Part shown: positions 17,295 through 26,394 of the stretch, in pieces
Layout: every line of letters begins with the position of its first letter
How positions within the stretch are numbered: position 1 is the first letter of the stretch
Assembly (NCBI GenBank): GCA_020848515.1
Contig: JADLIA010000161.1
Coordinates: 1 to 36,008 of the forward strand
From: Rubrivivax sp.
Lineage (GTDB): Bacteria; Pseudomonadota; Gammaproteobacteria; Burkholderiales; Burkholderiaceae_C
Length of the DNA: 36,008 bases
Direction: 5' to 3'
Notes under the pieces: generated by a model
The model's input: only the letters and a program-made list of their open reading frames with translations
Database searches by the model: none
Told to the model about the DNA's origin: nothing
Translations under genes and position numbers: made by a program

Positions 17295-18077
17295 TCAGCG
17301 GCGTTCGTCAAAACCCAGCGCCGCCGAAATCTGCTGCGCCGTCTGTTTGAGCTTGGGCAGCCAGGCGTCGTCCAGCCGGTCGGCCGGGGCCGAGATCGAC
17401 AGCCCCGCCACCAGCTTGCCCTGGTCGTCGTAGATGCCGGCGGCCATGCAGCGCACGCCCAGCTCCAGCTCTTCGTTGTCGCGCGCCACGCCGGCATGGC
17501 GGGCGCCGATCAGCTCGCGCTCGAGGGCCGGCAACTGGGTGATGCTGTTGCGGGTGTGACCGGCCAGGCCGGTGCGCGTGGCGTAGGCGCGCACGCGCTG
17601 GGGATCGTCAGACGCCAGAAACAGCTTGCCGGTGGACGTCAGGTGCAGCGGCGCCCGCCCGCCGATGGCGCGCACCACCTGCATGCCCGAGCGTTCGCTG
17701 TAGGCGCGCTCGATGTAGACGATTTCGTCGCCCTGGCGCACGCTCAGATTGACCGGTTGCTGGATCAGCCGGTGCAGCTCACGCATCGGCGCCAGCGCGG
17801 CGTCGCGCACGTTCAGGCGCGCCTTGACCAGGTTGCCCAGCTCCAGCAGCCGCATGCCCAGGCGGTAGCTGCCGGCCTCCGGCCGGTCGACGAAGCGACC
17901 GATGGTCAGGTCGTTGAGGATGCGGTGCGTGGTGGAGGGGTGCAGCCCGGTCTGCTCGCTGATGTCCTTGAGCGACATCGGCTCCTCGCGCGAAGCAAGC
18001 ACGTCGATGAGCGCGAACATGCGCTCGATCACCTGGATGGTCGGCGTCTGGTGGGCGTCGGGTCTGGGGCGGCGCAT
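17295..18077 (-). CDS. IclR family transcriptional regulator
   Basis: This 260-residue regulator has an N-terminal winged helix-turn-helix (about 15-75; MSLKDISEQTGLHPSTTHRI) and the C-terminal IclR effector domain (from about 80; GRAPLHLTSTGKLFLAS and VAGLSISAPADRL). ATG 18077 is chosen because it gives the family length and lies 5 bases after the Bpt stop; the open frame further upstream covers bpt. The co-transcribed genes concern protein N-termini, so the regulated pathway cannot be deduced. No metabolic operon of the usual IclR kind is adjacent. Confidence 0.9.
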   Translation of the reverse strand: MRRPRPDAHQTPTIQVIERMFALIDVLASREEPMSLKDISEQTGLHPSTTHRILNDLTIGRFVDRPEAGSYRLGMRLLELGNLVKARLNVRDAALAPMRELHRLIQQPVNLSVRQGDEIVYIERAYSERSGMQVVRAIGGRAPLHLTSTGKLFLASDDPQRVRAYATRTGLAGHTRNSITQLPALERELIGARHAGVARDNEELELGVRCMAAGIYDDQGKLVAGLSISAPADRLDDAWLPKLKQTAQQISAALGFDERR

Positions 18078-18082
18078 GGGCG

Positions 18083-18829
18083 TCAGGCGGGTCGGGGGGC
18101 ACGTTGCCACTGGCCGTGTTCCAGGCGTTCCAGCGGCTGAAAGCGGGCCTTGTACATCATCTTGCGGCTGCCTTCGATCCAGTAGCCCAGGTACACATGG
18201 GGCAAGCCCAGCCGGATGGCCTGCTCGATCTGCCACAGCACGGCATAGGTGCCGTAGCTGGCGCGCGGATCGGGGTCGTAGAAAGTGTAGACGGCCGACA
18301 GGCCGTCGCCCAGCACATCGACGATGGCCACCATCCGCAGGGCGCCCGGCGCGCCGTCGCGGTCCGGGTCGCGAAACTCCACCAGGCGGGAGTTGACGTT
18401 GCTTTGCAGCAGGAACTGGGTGTACTGGTCGACGCTGTCGTGGTCCATGCCGCCACCGGTGTGGCGCCCGGCCTGATAGCGCAGGTACAGGCGGTAGTGC
18501 TCGGGCACATAGCCGAGCTTGAGCACGCGCACCTGCAGGTCGCGGTGGCGTGCGCGGGCCCGGCGCTGACTGCGGTCGGGCCGGAATTCACCTGCCCGCA
18601 CGCGCACCGGAACACAGGCGTTGCAACCGTCGCAGTAGGGGCGGTAGGTGAACAGTCCGCTGCGCCGAAAACCCCGCTGCACCAGACCGGAGTAGGTGTC
18701 GTTGTTGATCAGGTGGTTGGGGGTGGCGACCTGAGAGCGTGCCTGCCGGCCCGGCAGATAGCTGCACGGGTAGGGCGCCGTGGCGTAGAACTGCAGGGCC
18801 TGAAGCGGAAGATCCTTGAGGTGCGTCAC
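18083..18829 (-). CDS. bpt: Leucyltransferase Bpt (arginyl-tRNA--protein transferase homologue)
   Basis: The 248-residue protein has the ATE/Bpt fold. The N-terminal Cys motif is seen in YPCSYL (C22) and [15 protein letters not shown] (C66, C69, C72), and the C-terminal [23 protein letters not shown] is conserved. Bacterial Bpt transfers Leu from Leu-tRNA to proteins with N-terminal Asp or Glu, marking them for ClpAP. The start is GTG 18829, overlapping the aat stop (GTGA). The pairing with aat completes both bacterial N-degron transferases in one operon. Confidence 0.93.
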   Translation of the reverse strand: MTHLKDLPLQALQFYATAPYPCSYLPGRQARSQVATPNHLINNDTYSGLVQRGFRRSGLFTYRPYCDGCNACVPVRVRAGEFRPDRSQRRARARHRDLQVRVLKLGYVPEHYRLYLRYQAGRHTGGGMDHDSVDQYTQFLLQSNVNSRLVEFRDPDRDGAPGALRMVAIVDVLGDGLSAVYTFYDPDPRASYGTYAVLWQIEQAIRLGLPHVYLGYWIEGSRKMMYKARFQPLERLEHGQWQRAPRPA

Positions 18830-19593
18830 CGGTCTGCGGTCAGCGGGGCTGGGGGCAGCAATGCGTCCCAGTATACGGGCTCGAACCGCCACGCCGGGGC
18901 CGGTTCATGCACCAGGCGCCGCACCGCGTCGGCGAAGGCGGCGCGCGGCATTTCGGCCGCGCCCATGAAGGCCAGATGGCGCGTGTTCTGCTGGCAGTCG
19001 ATCAGCGGCAGGCCCTGGGCGCGGCACAGGGCGATCAGCGCCGCCAGGGCGATCTTGGAGCCGTCGGTGACCTGGGTGAACATGGATTCGCCGAACACCG
19101 CGCGACCGATCGTCACCCCGTACAGGCCGGCGCGCAGCTCTCCGTCGATCCAGGTCTCGACACTGAAGGCGTGGCCGGCGCGGTGCAGTGCGCCGTAGGC
19201 GTGTCGGATCTGCGGCCCGATCCAGGTGCCCGATTGGCCCTGGCGCGTGGCGCCGGCGCAGGCCGCGATGACGGCGTCGAAGGCGCTGTTGATGCGGATC
19301 TCGCAGCCCGCGCTGGCGCGAAAGCGCTGCACCACCCGGCGCAGCGAACGGTGCAGGCGAAACCGATCCACCGCCAGCACCATGCGCGGGTCGGGGCTCC
19401 ACCACAGGATCGGCTCGCCTTCGCTGAACCAGGGAAAGATGGTGGCCGCGTACGCCGCCAGCAGGCTGGGCACGTCCAGCGCGCCGCCCACGGCGACCAG
19501 ACCGGGCGCCGGCGAATGGGCCGGCCAGGCCTGCGACAGCGGCGGAAACGGGTCGCCCGGCTTCAGCTGCGTCAGCGGGGGCCAGGCGTTCAT
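18826..19593 (-). CDS. aat: Leucyl/phenylalanyl-tRNA--protein transferase
   Basis: The 255-residue enzyme adds Leu or Phe to proteins with N-terminal Arg or Lys, making N-degrons for ClpS/ClpAP. Family blocks are [52 protein letters not shown] and [18 protein letters not shown] 19593 shares one base with the NUDIX stop (TGATG), so coupling is likely. Bpt follows with a 4-base overlap. Confidence 0.95.
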   Translation of the reverse strand: MNAWPPLTQLKPGDPFPPLSQAWPAHSPAPGLVAVGGALDVPSLLAAYAATIFPWFSEGEPILWWSPDPRMVLAVDRFRLHRSLRRVVQRFRASAGCEIRINSAFDAVIAACAGATRQGQSGTWIGPQIRHAYGALHRAGHAFSVETWIDGELRAGLYGVTIGRAVFGESMFTQVTDGSKIALAALIALCRAQGLPLIDCQQNTRHLAFMGAAEMPRAAFADAVRRLVHEPAPAWRFEPVYWDALLPPAPLTADR

Positions 19594-20138
19594 CAGGCGA
19601 TATCGAAGTCGTGCACGCCGAATTGCCCGCGCCGGCGGTCGGCGAAGAAGCACTCCAGCGTGCGGCGCACGGCCGTGAAGGCCAGCTCGTCCCACGGAAC
19701 CTCATCTTCGGTGAACAGGTGCACCTGGGCCGACTCGGGGCCGGGGTCGAAATGCTCGCTCAGCAGCCGCGCCAGATAGAACACGTGCACCTGGCCGATG
19801 CGTGGAATGCTCATGGCGCTGAAGAAGGGGCCCATCTCGATCTGGGCCCCGGCCTCTTCGGCGGTCTCGCGCGCGGCCCCCTGCGCCATGCTTTCGTCCA
19901 ACTCCATGAAGCCGGCCGGCAGGGTCCATTTGCCCCAGCGCGGCTCGATGGCGCGCTGGCACAGCAGCACCCGCTCGCCCAGGTAGGGCACGGTGCCCAC
20001 CACCAGCAGTGGGTTGACGTAATGAATGGTGCCGCAGGCCGGGCACACGGCACGCTCGCGCGTGTCGCCGTCGTCGGGAATGCGGTATTGCACCGGCGTG
20101 CCGCACTGGCGGCAATGCTTGATCGGAGGGCGCAGCAT
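19593..20138 (-). CDS. NUDIX hydrolase with N-terminal zinc ribbon
   Basis: The 181-residue protein has four Cys in two pairs (C9/C12 and C32/C35), a zinc ribbon like that of NudC-type enzymes. A full Nudix box runs from G76 to about 99 (GFMELDES, then AARETAEEAGA). Such proteins cleave nucleoside diphosphates linked to other groups (for example NADH or ADP-ribose); the substrate is not determinable here. It heads the operon with aat, bpt and iclR. TACACT on the minus strand ends 9 bases before the ATG and no ribosome binding site is visible, suggesting a leaderless message. Confidence 0.9.
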   Translation of the reverse strand: MLRPPIKHCRQCGTPVQYRIPDDGDTRERAVCPACGTIHYVNPLLVVGTVPYLGERVLLCQRAIEPRWGKWTLPAGFMELDESMAQGAARETAEEAGAQIEMGPFFSAMSIPRIGQVHVFYLARLLSEHFDPGPESAQVHLFTEDEVPWDELAFTAVRRTLECFFADRRRGQFGVHDFDIA

Positions 20139-20147
20139 GGCGCACGC

Positions 20148-20153
20148 AGTGTA
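20148..20153 (-). promoter_or_regulatory. -10 box of the NUDIX-aat-bpt-iclR operon
   Basis: TACACT on the minus strand with 9 bases to the ATG at 20138. No convincing -35 is visible. The predicted transcription start coincides with the start codon. Confidence 0.42.
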
Positions 20154-20366
20154 GTTCCAAGCCAGACGCGGTGGCGTGGCGGTCGCTCGCTACACTGAGA
20201 AGGTGAGAACGAACCCCTCATGCCCGCTTTGACCGCTCCAACACACCCGCTCGGCGTTGCACATGCTCGCCGTGGCTCGGGCTGCGGCTGCGCTTTGCGC
20301 CTTGATCGGTTGCGTTGGGACGCTCCTCTCGGGCACCCGGCTGACCTTCCCACCTTCTGACCGCTC

Positions 20367-20813
20367 ATGTCAGACCGCTTTGCCTTCGAGCGGGCGCCGG
20401 GCCATCTGATCCGGCGCGCGCACCAGATCGCCGTGGCCGTGTTCACCGAAGAGGTCGGCGCGCACGGCGTCACGCCGGTGCAGTTCGCCATCCTCAATGC
20501 GCTGATGCAGCAGCCCGGTGTGGACCAGGTCACACTGGCGCAGCGGGTGGCGTTCGACGCCGCCACCATCGGCTCGGTGATAGGCCGGCTGGAGAAAAAG
20601 GGCTGGCTGCGACGCCAGGCCGACGCGGCCGACCGGCGGCGCCGGCTGCTGTGGCTGACCGCCGAGGGCGAGCGCGCCGCCCTCGCCATGATCCCCTCGG
20701 TGGGGCAGGTGCAGCAGCGCCTCCTGCAGGGGCTGGACCATGCCGAGCGGCAGCAATTGCTTGCACTTCTGGACAAGCTGGTGAGGCATCATCCCCGCAG
20801 CCTGTCGGGCTGA
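20367..20813 (+). CDS. MarR family transcriptional regulator
   Basis: The 148-residue protein has the MarR winged helix: VTPVQFAILNALMQQPGVDQ, then TLAQRVAFDAATIGSVIGRLEKKGW, then the wing DAADRRRRLLWLTAEG. The N- and C-terminal dimer helices are present. It lies 228 bases from the divergent NUDIX operon; that gap holds a TACACT (20191-20196) but no clear operator palindrome. It probably responds to small aromatic or stress compounds, as is common in the family; nothing here fixes the ligand. An OmpA-like lipoprotein follows after 53 bases. Confidence 0.9.
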   Translation: MSDRFAFERAPGHLIRRAHQIAVAVFTEEVGAHGVTPVQFAILNALMQQPGVDQVTLAQRVAFDAATIGSVIGRLEKKGWLRRQADAADRRRRLLWLTAEGERAALAMIPSVGQVQQRLLQGLDHAERQQLLALLDKLVRHHPRSLSG

Positions 20814-20866
20814 GCGGGTGCTGCGCCCGCCGTGGCCACGCCAGGGTGCAGAAAGGAGTGCTGTTC

Positions 20867-21580
20867 ATGACCCGTCGCATCGTTGTTCCCTGTCGTGGCG
20901 CCGTGGTGGCCGTCACCGCCGGTGCCCTGTGGCTGGCCGGCTGTGCCGGCATGACGGAAACCCAGCGCAGCACCGCCATCGGCGCCGGCGTCGGCGCGGT
21001 GGCCGGCGGTGTGATCGGCCATGGGCGCGGCGCCGTCATCGGTGCCGGGGTGGGCGCGCTGGGGGGCTACGCCTGGTCCCGCTACATGGAAGGCAAGCGC
21101 CAGCAGATGCAGCAGGCCACCGCCGGCACCGGGGTGGAGGTGACGCAGACGCCGGACAACCAGCTCAAGCTGCACATCCCGAACGACCTTTCGTTCGACA
21201 CCAACCGTGCCGACCTGCAACCGCGCCTGCGGCCCATACTCGACCAGTTTGCGCAGGGCCTGGGCCAGCAGCCTGGCCTGGAGGTGTTCATCGTCGGCCA
21301 TGCCGACGCCAGCGGCACCGACGCCATCAACGACCCGCTGTCGCTGGCGCGCGCCAACAGCGTGCGCGACTACCTGCTCTCGCGCGGCGTGGACGCACGC
21401 TCGATGGCCACCGAAGGCCGCGGCTCGCGCGAGCCGCTGGCCAGCAACGACTCGCCCGCCGGCCGGGCGCGCAACCGCCGGGTCGAGATCTTCCTGGCCG
21501 AGCGCGCCAGCGTGGCCGCGGCGCCGCCCGCCGCGCCGCCACCGGCCTACAGCACCCCGGTCGGCCAGCCGGTGCGCTGA
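20867..21580 (+). CDS. OmpA-family outer-membrane lipoprotein (YiaD-like)
   Basis: The 237-residue protein has a lipoprotein signal with lipobox LAGC (C26). It is followed by a glycine zipper (about 35-70; AIGAGVGAVAGGVIGHG and AVIGAGVGALGGYA) and a C-terminal OmpA domain (about 110-220). The OmpA domain contains DLSFDTNRADLQP, GHADASGTDAIND, SLARANSVRDYL and ARNRRVEIF, the peptidoglycan (diaminopimelate) binding residues. It ends in a Pro/Ala-rich tail. It is expected to anchor the outer membrane to the wall. ATG 20867 has AAAGGAG 8 bases upstream; the longer frame over marR is not used. Confidence 0.92.
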   Translation: MTRRIVVPCRGAVVAVTAGALWLAGCAGMTETQRSTAIGAGVGAVAGGVIGHGRGAVIGAGVGALGGYAWSRYMEGKRQQMQQATAGTGVEVTQTPDNQLKLHIPNDLSFDTNRADLQPRLRPILDQFAQGLGQQPGLEVFIVGHADASGTDAINDPLSLARANSVRDYLLSRGVDARSMATEGRGSREPLASNDSPAGRARNRRVEIFLAERASVAAAPPAAPPPAYSTPVGQPVR

Positions 21581-21601
21581 GGCCCTGCGGGCTGGCGGCG
21601 C

Positions 21602-21607
21602 TATAGT
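21602..21607 (+). promoter_or_regulatory. -10 box of maiA
   Basis: TATAGT ends 8 bases before the maiA ATG, and no ribosome binding site lies between them; a leaderless transcript is likely. The -35 is weak. Confidence 0.42.
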
Positions 21608-21615
21608 CGTTCGGC

Positions 21616-22254
21616 ATGAAGCTCTACAACTACTTCCGCTCGTCCGCGTCCTTCAGGGTGCGCATCGCACTGCACCTGAAGGGTCTGGCCTACGACTACC
21701 TGCCGATTCACCTTGCCAAAGGTGAGCAAAGGCAGCCCGCCTTCGCCGCCGTGACCGCCGAAGGCCTGGTGCCGGTGCTGCAGACCGATGACGAGCACCG
21801 GCTGACGCAGTCGATGGCGATCATCGAATACCTGGACGAAACCCACCCCCAGCCACCGCTGCTGCCGGCCGACGCGCTGGGCCGCGCCCGGGTGCGCGCG
21901 CTGGCACAGATCGTCGCCTGCGAGATCCATCCGCTCAACAACCTGCGCGTGCTCAAGTACCTGGTGCACGACCTGAAGGCCAGCGAGGACGCCAAGAACG
22001 CCTGGTACCGCCACTGGGTGCGCCTGGGCCTGCAGGCCTACGAAGGGCAGCTGGCCACGCAAACCGGGCGCTACAGCCACGGCGACACGCCGACGCTGGC
22101 CGACTGCTGCCTGGTGCCGCAGATCTTCAACGCCCGGCGCTTCGACTGCGACTTGAGCGGACTGCCGCGCACCATGGCCGTGTTCGACGCCTGCATGCAG
22201 CTGCAGGCGTTCCAGAACGCCCAGCCTTCGGCCTGCCCCGACGCCGAGGCCTGA
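21616..22254 (+). CDS. maiA: Zeta-class glutathione S-transferase, maleylacetoacetate isomerase
   Basis: The 212-residue protein has the zeta-GST N-terminus YFRSSASFRVRIALHLKGL, the cis-Pro segment EGLVPVLQ and QSMAIIEYLDE, and the helical C-terminal domain (from about 85; VACEIHPLNNLRVLKYL). The family isomerises maleylacetoacetate (tyrosine breakdown) or maleylpyruvate (gentisate breakdown) with glutathione. No genes of either pathway are next to it, so the physiological substrate is open. The stop overlaps the pgeF start by one base (TGATG). Confidence 0.9.
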   Translation: MKLYNYFRSSASFRVRIALHLKGLAYDYLPIHLAKGEQRQPAFAAVTAEGLVPVLQTDDEHRLTQSMAIIEYLDETHPQPPLLPADALGRARVRALAQIVACEIHPLNNLRVLKYLVHDLKASEDAKNAWYRHWVRLGLQAYEGQLATQTGRYSHGDTPTLADCCLVPQIFNARRFDCDLSGLPRTMAVFDACMQLQAFQNAQPSACPDAEA

Positions 22255-23081
22255 TGCCGGCCGGTCTGCCCGCCGCCGCCGGCCCCTGGCTGATCCCCGA
22301 CTGGCCGCTGCCGCCCGGCGTGCGGGCGCTGTTCACCCTGCGTGGGCAAAGCGCCGCCGACGGCGCGTCCGACCCGCCCTGGGCGCATCTGAACCTGGGC
22401 GAGCATGTGGGCGACGCCACGGCCGCGGTGGCGGCCAACCGGGCCCGCCTGCGCGCCGCCCTGGGCGCGCGGCCGGTGTTCATGCACCAGGTGCACGGCA
22501 CCCACGTGCTGACCCTGACACCCGACTGCGGCGATGGCACCAGCGCCGATGCGGCCGTCACCGACCAGCCGGGCCTGGCCTGCACCGTCATGGTGGCCGA
22601 CTGCCTGCCGGTGCTGCTGACCGACACCCGGGGCAGGGCAGTGGCCGCGGCGCACGCCGGTTGGCGCGGGCTGGCGGCCGGGGTGCTGGAGCAGACCTTC
22701 AAGCGTTTGAAGGCCCTGGCGCTTGACCAGCAAGCGCCACCAGCTATCAAAATGGAAGCGGATGAATGGCTGGCCTGGCTCGGCCCCTGCATCGGCCCGA
22801 CCGCTTTCGAGGTGGGCGCGGAGGTGCACGCCGCCTTTCTCGCCGGCGACGCCGGTGCCGGCTCCTGCTTCCGCCCGCGACCGGACGGCAAATTCCTGGC
22901 CGATCTGGCGGCACTGGCGCGGCGCCGGCTGGCGGCACTGGGCGTGACGCGGGTGTACGGCAACGACGGCGGCCCCGCCTGGTGCACCGTGGGACAGCCG
23001 GCGCGCTACCACTCGTACCGGCGCGACGAGCGCGCCCTGGGCGGCAGCGGCCGCATGGCGGCCTGCATCTGGCGCGTGTGA
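22254..23081 (+). CDS. pgeF: Purine nucleoside phosphorylase / peptidoglycan editing factor PgeF (YfiH, laccase-domain family)
   Basis: The 275-residue protein has the three metal/active-site residues with family spacing: H81 (HQVHGTHV), C117 (VADCLPV) and H134 (AHAGWRGLAAG). The C-terminal GPCIGPTAFEVG and RVYGNDGGPAWCTV are also conserved. Members act on purine nucleosides and, in E. coli, prevent mis-incorporation into peptidoglycan precursors. Odd point: residues about 153-167 (KALALDQQAPPAIKM) are encoded by an interspersed palindromic repeat lying in frame between two conserved blocks. The start overlaps the maiA stop. Confidence 0.92.
   Translation: MPAGLPAAAGPWLIPDWPLPPGVRALFTLRGQSAADGASDPPWAHLNLGEHVGDATAAVAANRARLRAALGARPVFMHQVHGTHVLTLTPDCGDGTSADAAVTDQPGLACTVMVADCLPVLLTDTRGRAVAAAHAGWRGLAAGVLEQTFKRLKALALDQQAPPAIKMEADEWLAWLGPCIGPTAFEVGAEVHAAFLAGDAGAGSCFRPRPDGKFLADLAALARRRLAALGVTRVYGNDGGPAWCTVGQPARYHSYRRDERALGGSGRMAACIWRV
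22711..22753 (+). repeat. Palindromic interspersed repeat, copy 6, inside pgeF
   Basis: TGGCGCTTG (22717-22725) and CAAGCGCCA (22731-22739) form a perfect 9-bp hairpin with loop ACCAG, followed by AGCTATCAAAAT. Its reverse complement matches copy 1 almost base for base. It is translated as part of pgeF without disturbing the frame. Confidence 0.85.
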
Positions 23082-23241
23082 CGCGGCCCTGCGTACCCGT
23101 CCGGCCAGGCCTGCGCTTTGCCGAACACCATGGCCCGCAGCCGATGGCCGGCGTATATTGGCGGCGTGTCAGGGTGGCGTTACGTTCCTGACGCATACTG
23201 ACGGCAGGCTTGGTCAGGCGCCCCACCACAAAGGAGACTTC

Positions 23242-24987
23242 ATGAACCCGTCCAACAACCCCTGGCAGGCGATGTCCGCCGGATTCCCCGAGAGCATGGT
23301 TGGCGCGGCATTCGGGCAGGGTTTTGCCGAAACCTGGATGAAGGCGTTTCAGCATTTCCAGAACATGGACCTGGGCAAGGGCGCCGGCGAGGCGCCGTCG
23401 ATCGACGTGCCGCAGCTCAAGTTCTCGCCCGAGGCGCTGGCCAAACTGCAGCAGGACTACGTGGCCGAGGCCGCCCAGCTGTGGAACCAGACCCTGCAGG
23501 CCAACCCGCCGCTCAAGGACAAGCGTTTTGCCGGCGAGGCCTGGGCGTCCAACCCGCTGGCCTCGTTCACGGCCGCCGTGTACCTGCTCAACGCCCGTAC
23601 CCTGCTGGCCATGGCCGATGCGGTGGAAGGCGATGCCAAGGCCAGAAACCGCGTGCGCTTCGCGGTCGAGCAGTGGATGGCCGCCGCCGCGCCCAGCAAC
23701 TTCCTGGCCTTCAACCCCGACGCCCAGCGCCTGGCCATCGACACCCATGGCGCCAGCCTGGCCAAGGGTGTGGCCAACATGCTGCAGGACATGAAGCAGG
23801 GCCATGTGTCGATGACCGACGAAAGCGTGTTCCAGGTCGGCAAGAACGTGGCCACCACCGAAGGCGCGGTGGTGTTCGAGAACGATCTGTTCCAGCTCAT
23901 CGAATACAAGCCGCTGACCGACAAGGTGCATGAAAAGCCCTTCCTTCTGGTGCCGCCCTGCATCAACAAGTTCTACATCCTCGATCTGCAGCCCACCAAC
24001 TCCTTCATCCGCTACGCCGTCAGCCAGGGCATGCGCACCTTCGTGGTCAGCTGGCGCAACCCCGACGAGTCGCTGGCCACCGCCACCTGGGACGACTACA
24101 TCGAGCGCGCCATCATCCAGGCCATCCGCACGGTGCAGGACATCAGTGGTGCCAGGCAGATCAACGCGCTGGGCTTTTGCGTCGGCGGCACCATGCTGAC
24201 CACGGGGCTGGCCGTGCTGGCCGCGCGCGGCGAAAAGCCGGTCTCGGCCGCCACCTTGCTGACCACGCTGATCGACTTCACCGACACCGGCATCCTGGAC
24301 GTCTTCATCGACGAGCAGATGGTGCGCTACCGCGAGATGCAGATGGGCAAGGGCGGGCTGATGAAGGGGCAGGACATGGCCAGCACTTTCAGCTTTCTGC
24401 GGCCCAACGATCTGGTCTGGAACTACGTGGTCGGCAACTACCTGAAGGGCGAGACGCCGCCGCCGTTCGACCTGCTGTACTGGAACAGCGACTCCACCAA
24501 CCTGCCCGGCCCGTTCTACGCCTGGTACCTGCGCAACACCTACCTCGAAAACAACCTGGTCAAACCCGGCAAGGCCACCGTCTGCGGCGAGAAGATCGAC
24601 CTGCGCAAGCTCGACATACCGTTTTACCTGTACGGCTCGCGTGAAGACCATATCGTGCCGATCGGCGGCGCCTACGGCAGCACCCAGGCGCTGCCGGGCA
24701 AGAAGCGCTTCGTCATGGGCTCGTCGGGCCACATCGCCGGCGTCATCAACCCGCCGGCGGCCAGAAAGCGCAGCCACTGGCGGCGCGACGACGGCAAGTT
24801 CCCGAAAGACGTCAACGACTGGATCGCCGGCGCCACCGAGCACCCCGGCAGCTGGTGGGACGACTGGGCCGACTGGCTCAAGAGCCACGCCGGCAAGCAG
24901 ATCGCCGCGCCCAAGACCTACGGTCGCGGCACGGCCTACCGCGCCATCGAGCCGGCCCCCGGCCGATACGTCAAGGTCAAGGCCTGA
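23242..24987 (+). CDS. phaC: Class I poly(3-hydroxyalkanoate) synthase
   Basis: The 581-residue protein polymerises (R)-3-hydroxyacyl-CoA into polyhydroxyalkanoate granules. The lipase-like box is GFCVGG (nucleophile C313), with the catalytic D469 (REDHIVP) and H497 (GSSGHIAGV). The N-terminal domain (1 to about 200) and the length fit class I short-chain synthases of the Cupriavidus type. AAAGGAGA precedes the ATG. The 160-base upstream region has TATATT (23154-23159) and an inverted repeat GTCAGG/CCTGAC (23168-23192). phaA and phaB follow. Confidence 0.95.
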   Translation: MNPSNNPWQAMSAGFPESMVGAAFGQGFAETWMKAFQHFQNMDLGKGAGEAPSIDVPQLKFSPEALAKLQQDYVAEAAQLWNQTLQANPPLKDKRFAGEAWASNPLASFTAAVYLLNARTLLAMADAVEGDAKARNRVRFAVEQWMAAAAPSNFLAFNPDAQRLAIDTHGASLAKGVANMLQDMKQGHVSMTDESVFQVGKNVATTEGAVVFENDLFQLIEYKPLTDKVHEKPFLLVPPCINKFYILDLQPTNSFIRYAVSQGMRTFVVSWRNPDESLATATWDDYIERAIIQAIRTVQDISGARQINALGFCVGGTMLTTGLAVLAARGEKPVSAATLLTTLIDFTDTGILDVFIDEQMVRYREMQMGKGGLMKGQDMASTFSFLRPNDLVWNYVVGNYLKGETPPPFDLLYWNSDSTNLPGPFYAWYLRNTYLENNLVKPGKATVCGEKIDLRKLDIPFYLYGSREDHIVPIGGAYGSTQALPGKKRFVMGSSGHIAGVINPPAARKRSHWRRDDGKFPKDVNDWIAGATEHPGSWWDDWADWLKSHAGKQIAAPKTYGRGTAYRAIEPAPGRYVKVKA

Positions 24988-25028
24988 GCGGGCTCGTCGA
25001 AGCATCCCGATTATCAACCCCATCGGGC

Positions 25029-25064
25029 TACAGCGCCCGTCCAGCAAGCGCAAGCAGCTATAAA
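25029..25064 (+). repeat. Palindromic interspersed repeat, copy 7 (phaC-phaA)
   Basis: CAGCGCCCGTCCAGCAAGCG, then CAAGCAGCTATAAA. It shares GCGCCCGTCCA-x-CAAGCGC with copy 11. It ends just before the phaA ribosome binding site (CAGGAGAG). Confidence 0.68.
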
Positions 25065-25079
25065 CAGGAGAGCAATCGC

Positions 25080-26261
25080 ATGGAAGACATCGTCATCGTT
25101 TCAGCCGCCCGCACCGCCGTGGGCAAGTTCGGCGGCTCGCTGGCCAAGGTGCCGGCCACCGAGCTGGGCAGCATCGCCATCCGGGCCGCGCTGGAGCGCG
25201 CCAAGGTGGGCCTGGACCAGGTCGGTGAAGTCATCCTGGGGCAGGTTCTGGCCGCCGGCTGCGGCCAGAACCCGGCGCGTCAGGCCCTGATGAAGGCCGG
25301 CATCGCCAAGGAAACACCGGCCATGACCATCAACGCCGTCTGCGGCTCGGGCCTCAAGAGCGTGATGCTGGCCGCGCAGGCCGTGGCCACCGGCGACAGC
25401 GAAATCGTGGTGGCCGGCGGCCAGGAAAACATGAGCGCCAGCCCGCACGTGCTGCTGGGCAGCCGCGACGGTCAGCGCATGGGCGACTGGAAGATGATCG
25501 ACTCGATGATCGTCGACGGCCTGTGGGACGTCTACAACCAGTACCACATGGGCATCACGGCCGAGAACGTCGCTCGGCAGGAAGGCATCACGCGCGACAT
25601 GCAGGACGCGCTGGCCCTGGCCAGCCAGCAGAAGGCCGCCGCCGCCCAGGCCGCCGGCAAGTTCAAGGACGAGATCGTGCCGGTCAGCATCCCGCAGCGC
25701 AAGGGCGACCCGGTGGTGTTCGCCACCGACGAGTACATCAACACCAAGACCAGCGCCGAGGCCCTGGCCGGCCTGCGTCCGGCCTTCGACAAGGCCGGCA
25801 GCGTGACGGCCGGCAACGCCAGCGGCATCAACGACGGCGCCGCCGCGGTGGTGGTGATGAGCGCCCGCAAGGCGGCGGCCCTGGGCCTCAAGCCGCTGGC
25901 GCGCATCGCCAGCTATGCCACCAGCGGCCTCGATCCGGCCACCATGGGCCTGGGGCCGGTGCCGGCCTCGCAGAAGGCGCTGCAGCGTGCCGGCTGGAAG
26001 GTGGGCGACGTCGACCTGTTCGAGCTCAACGAAGCCTTTGCCGCCCAGGCCTGCGCCGTCAACAAGCTGCTGGGCGCCGATCCGACCAAGGTCAACGTCA
26101 ATGGCGGCGCCATCGCCATCGGCCACCCGATCGGTGCCAGCGGCTGCCGCATCCTGGTGACGCTGCTGCACGAAATGCAGCGCAGCGGCGCCAAGAAGGG
26201 GCTGGCTGGCCTGTGCATCGGCGGCGGCATGGGCGTGGCGATGGCGCTGGAGCGCGCCTGA
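25080..26261 (+). CDS. phaA: Acetyl-CoA acetyltransferase (beta-ketothiolase)
   Basis: The 393-residue thiolase makes acetoacetyl-CoA from two acetyl-CoA. The catalytic residues are C88 (NAVCGSGLK), H349 ([14 protein letters not shown]) and C379 (LCIGGGMG), at the positions usual for PhaA. It starts at ATG 25080 with CAGGAGAG upstream; the longer open frame back into phaC is not used. Position between phaC and phaB points to polyhydroxybutyrate synthesis rather than fatty-acid breakdown. Confidence 0.95.
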   Translation: MEDIVIVSAARTAVGKFGGSLAKVPATELGSIAIRAALERAKVGLDQVGEVILGQVLAAGCGQNPARQALMKAGIAKETPAMTINAVCGSGLKSVMLAAQAVATGDSEIVVAGGQENMSASPHVLLGSRDGQRMGDWKMIDSMIVDGLWDVYNQYHMGITAENVARQEGITRDMQDALALASQQKAAAAQAAGKFKDEIVPVSIPQRKGDPVVFATDEYINTKTSAEALAGLRPAFDKAGSVTAGNASGINDGAAAVVVMSARKAAALGLKPLARIASYATSGLDPATMGLGPVPASQKALQRAGWKVGDVDLFELNEAFAAQACAVNKLLGADPTKVNVNGGAIAIGHPIGASGCRILVTLLHEMQRSGAKKGLAGLCIGGGMGVAMALERA

Positions 26262-26351
26262 GCCTGCAGGCGGCGCGGGCGGCTGGCGTAAACCCTGGGG
26301 TCCCGCCGCCTGCGCTTTGAGTTAGATTCGCTGTTGTCGGCGCAGGATATA

Positions 26352-26376
26352 CGCAGGCAGCTATTATTTTCATAGT
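26352..26376 (+). repeat. Palindromic interspersed repeat fragment, copy 8 (phaA-phaB)
   Basis: GCAGGCAGCTAT followed by TATTTTCATAG: the side inverted repeat with only a remnant of the main hairpin. It is directly followed by the phaB ribosome binding site. Confidence 0.52.
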
Positions 26377-26394
26377 CCCTTGAGGAGACATTCC

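Noticed and set aside
21640-21660. SSA instead of SSC in the maiA active-site motif
   Set aside because: As I recall, bacterial maleylacetoacetate isomerases commonly have SSA here, so it is not evidence of an inactive enzyme.
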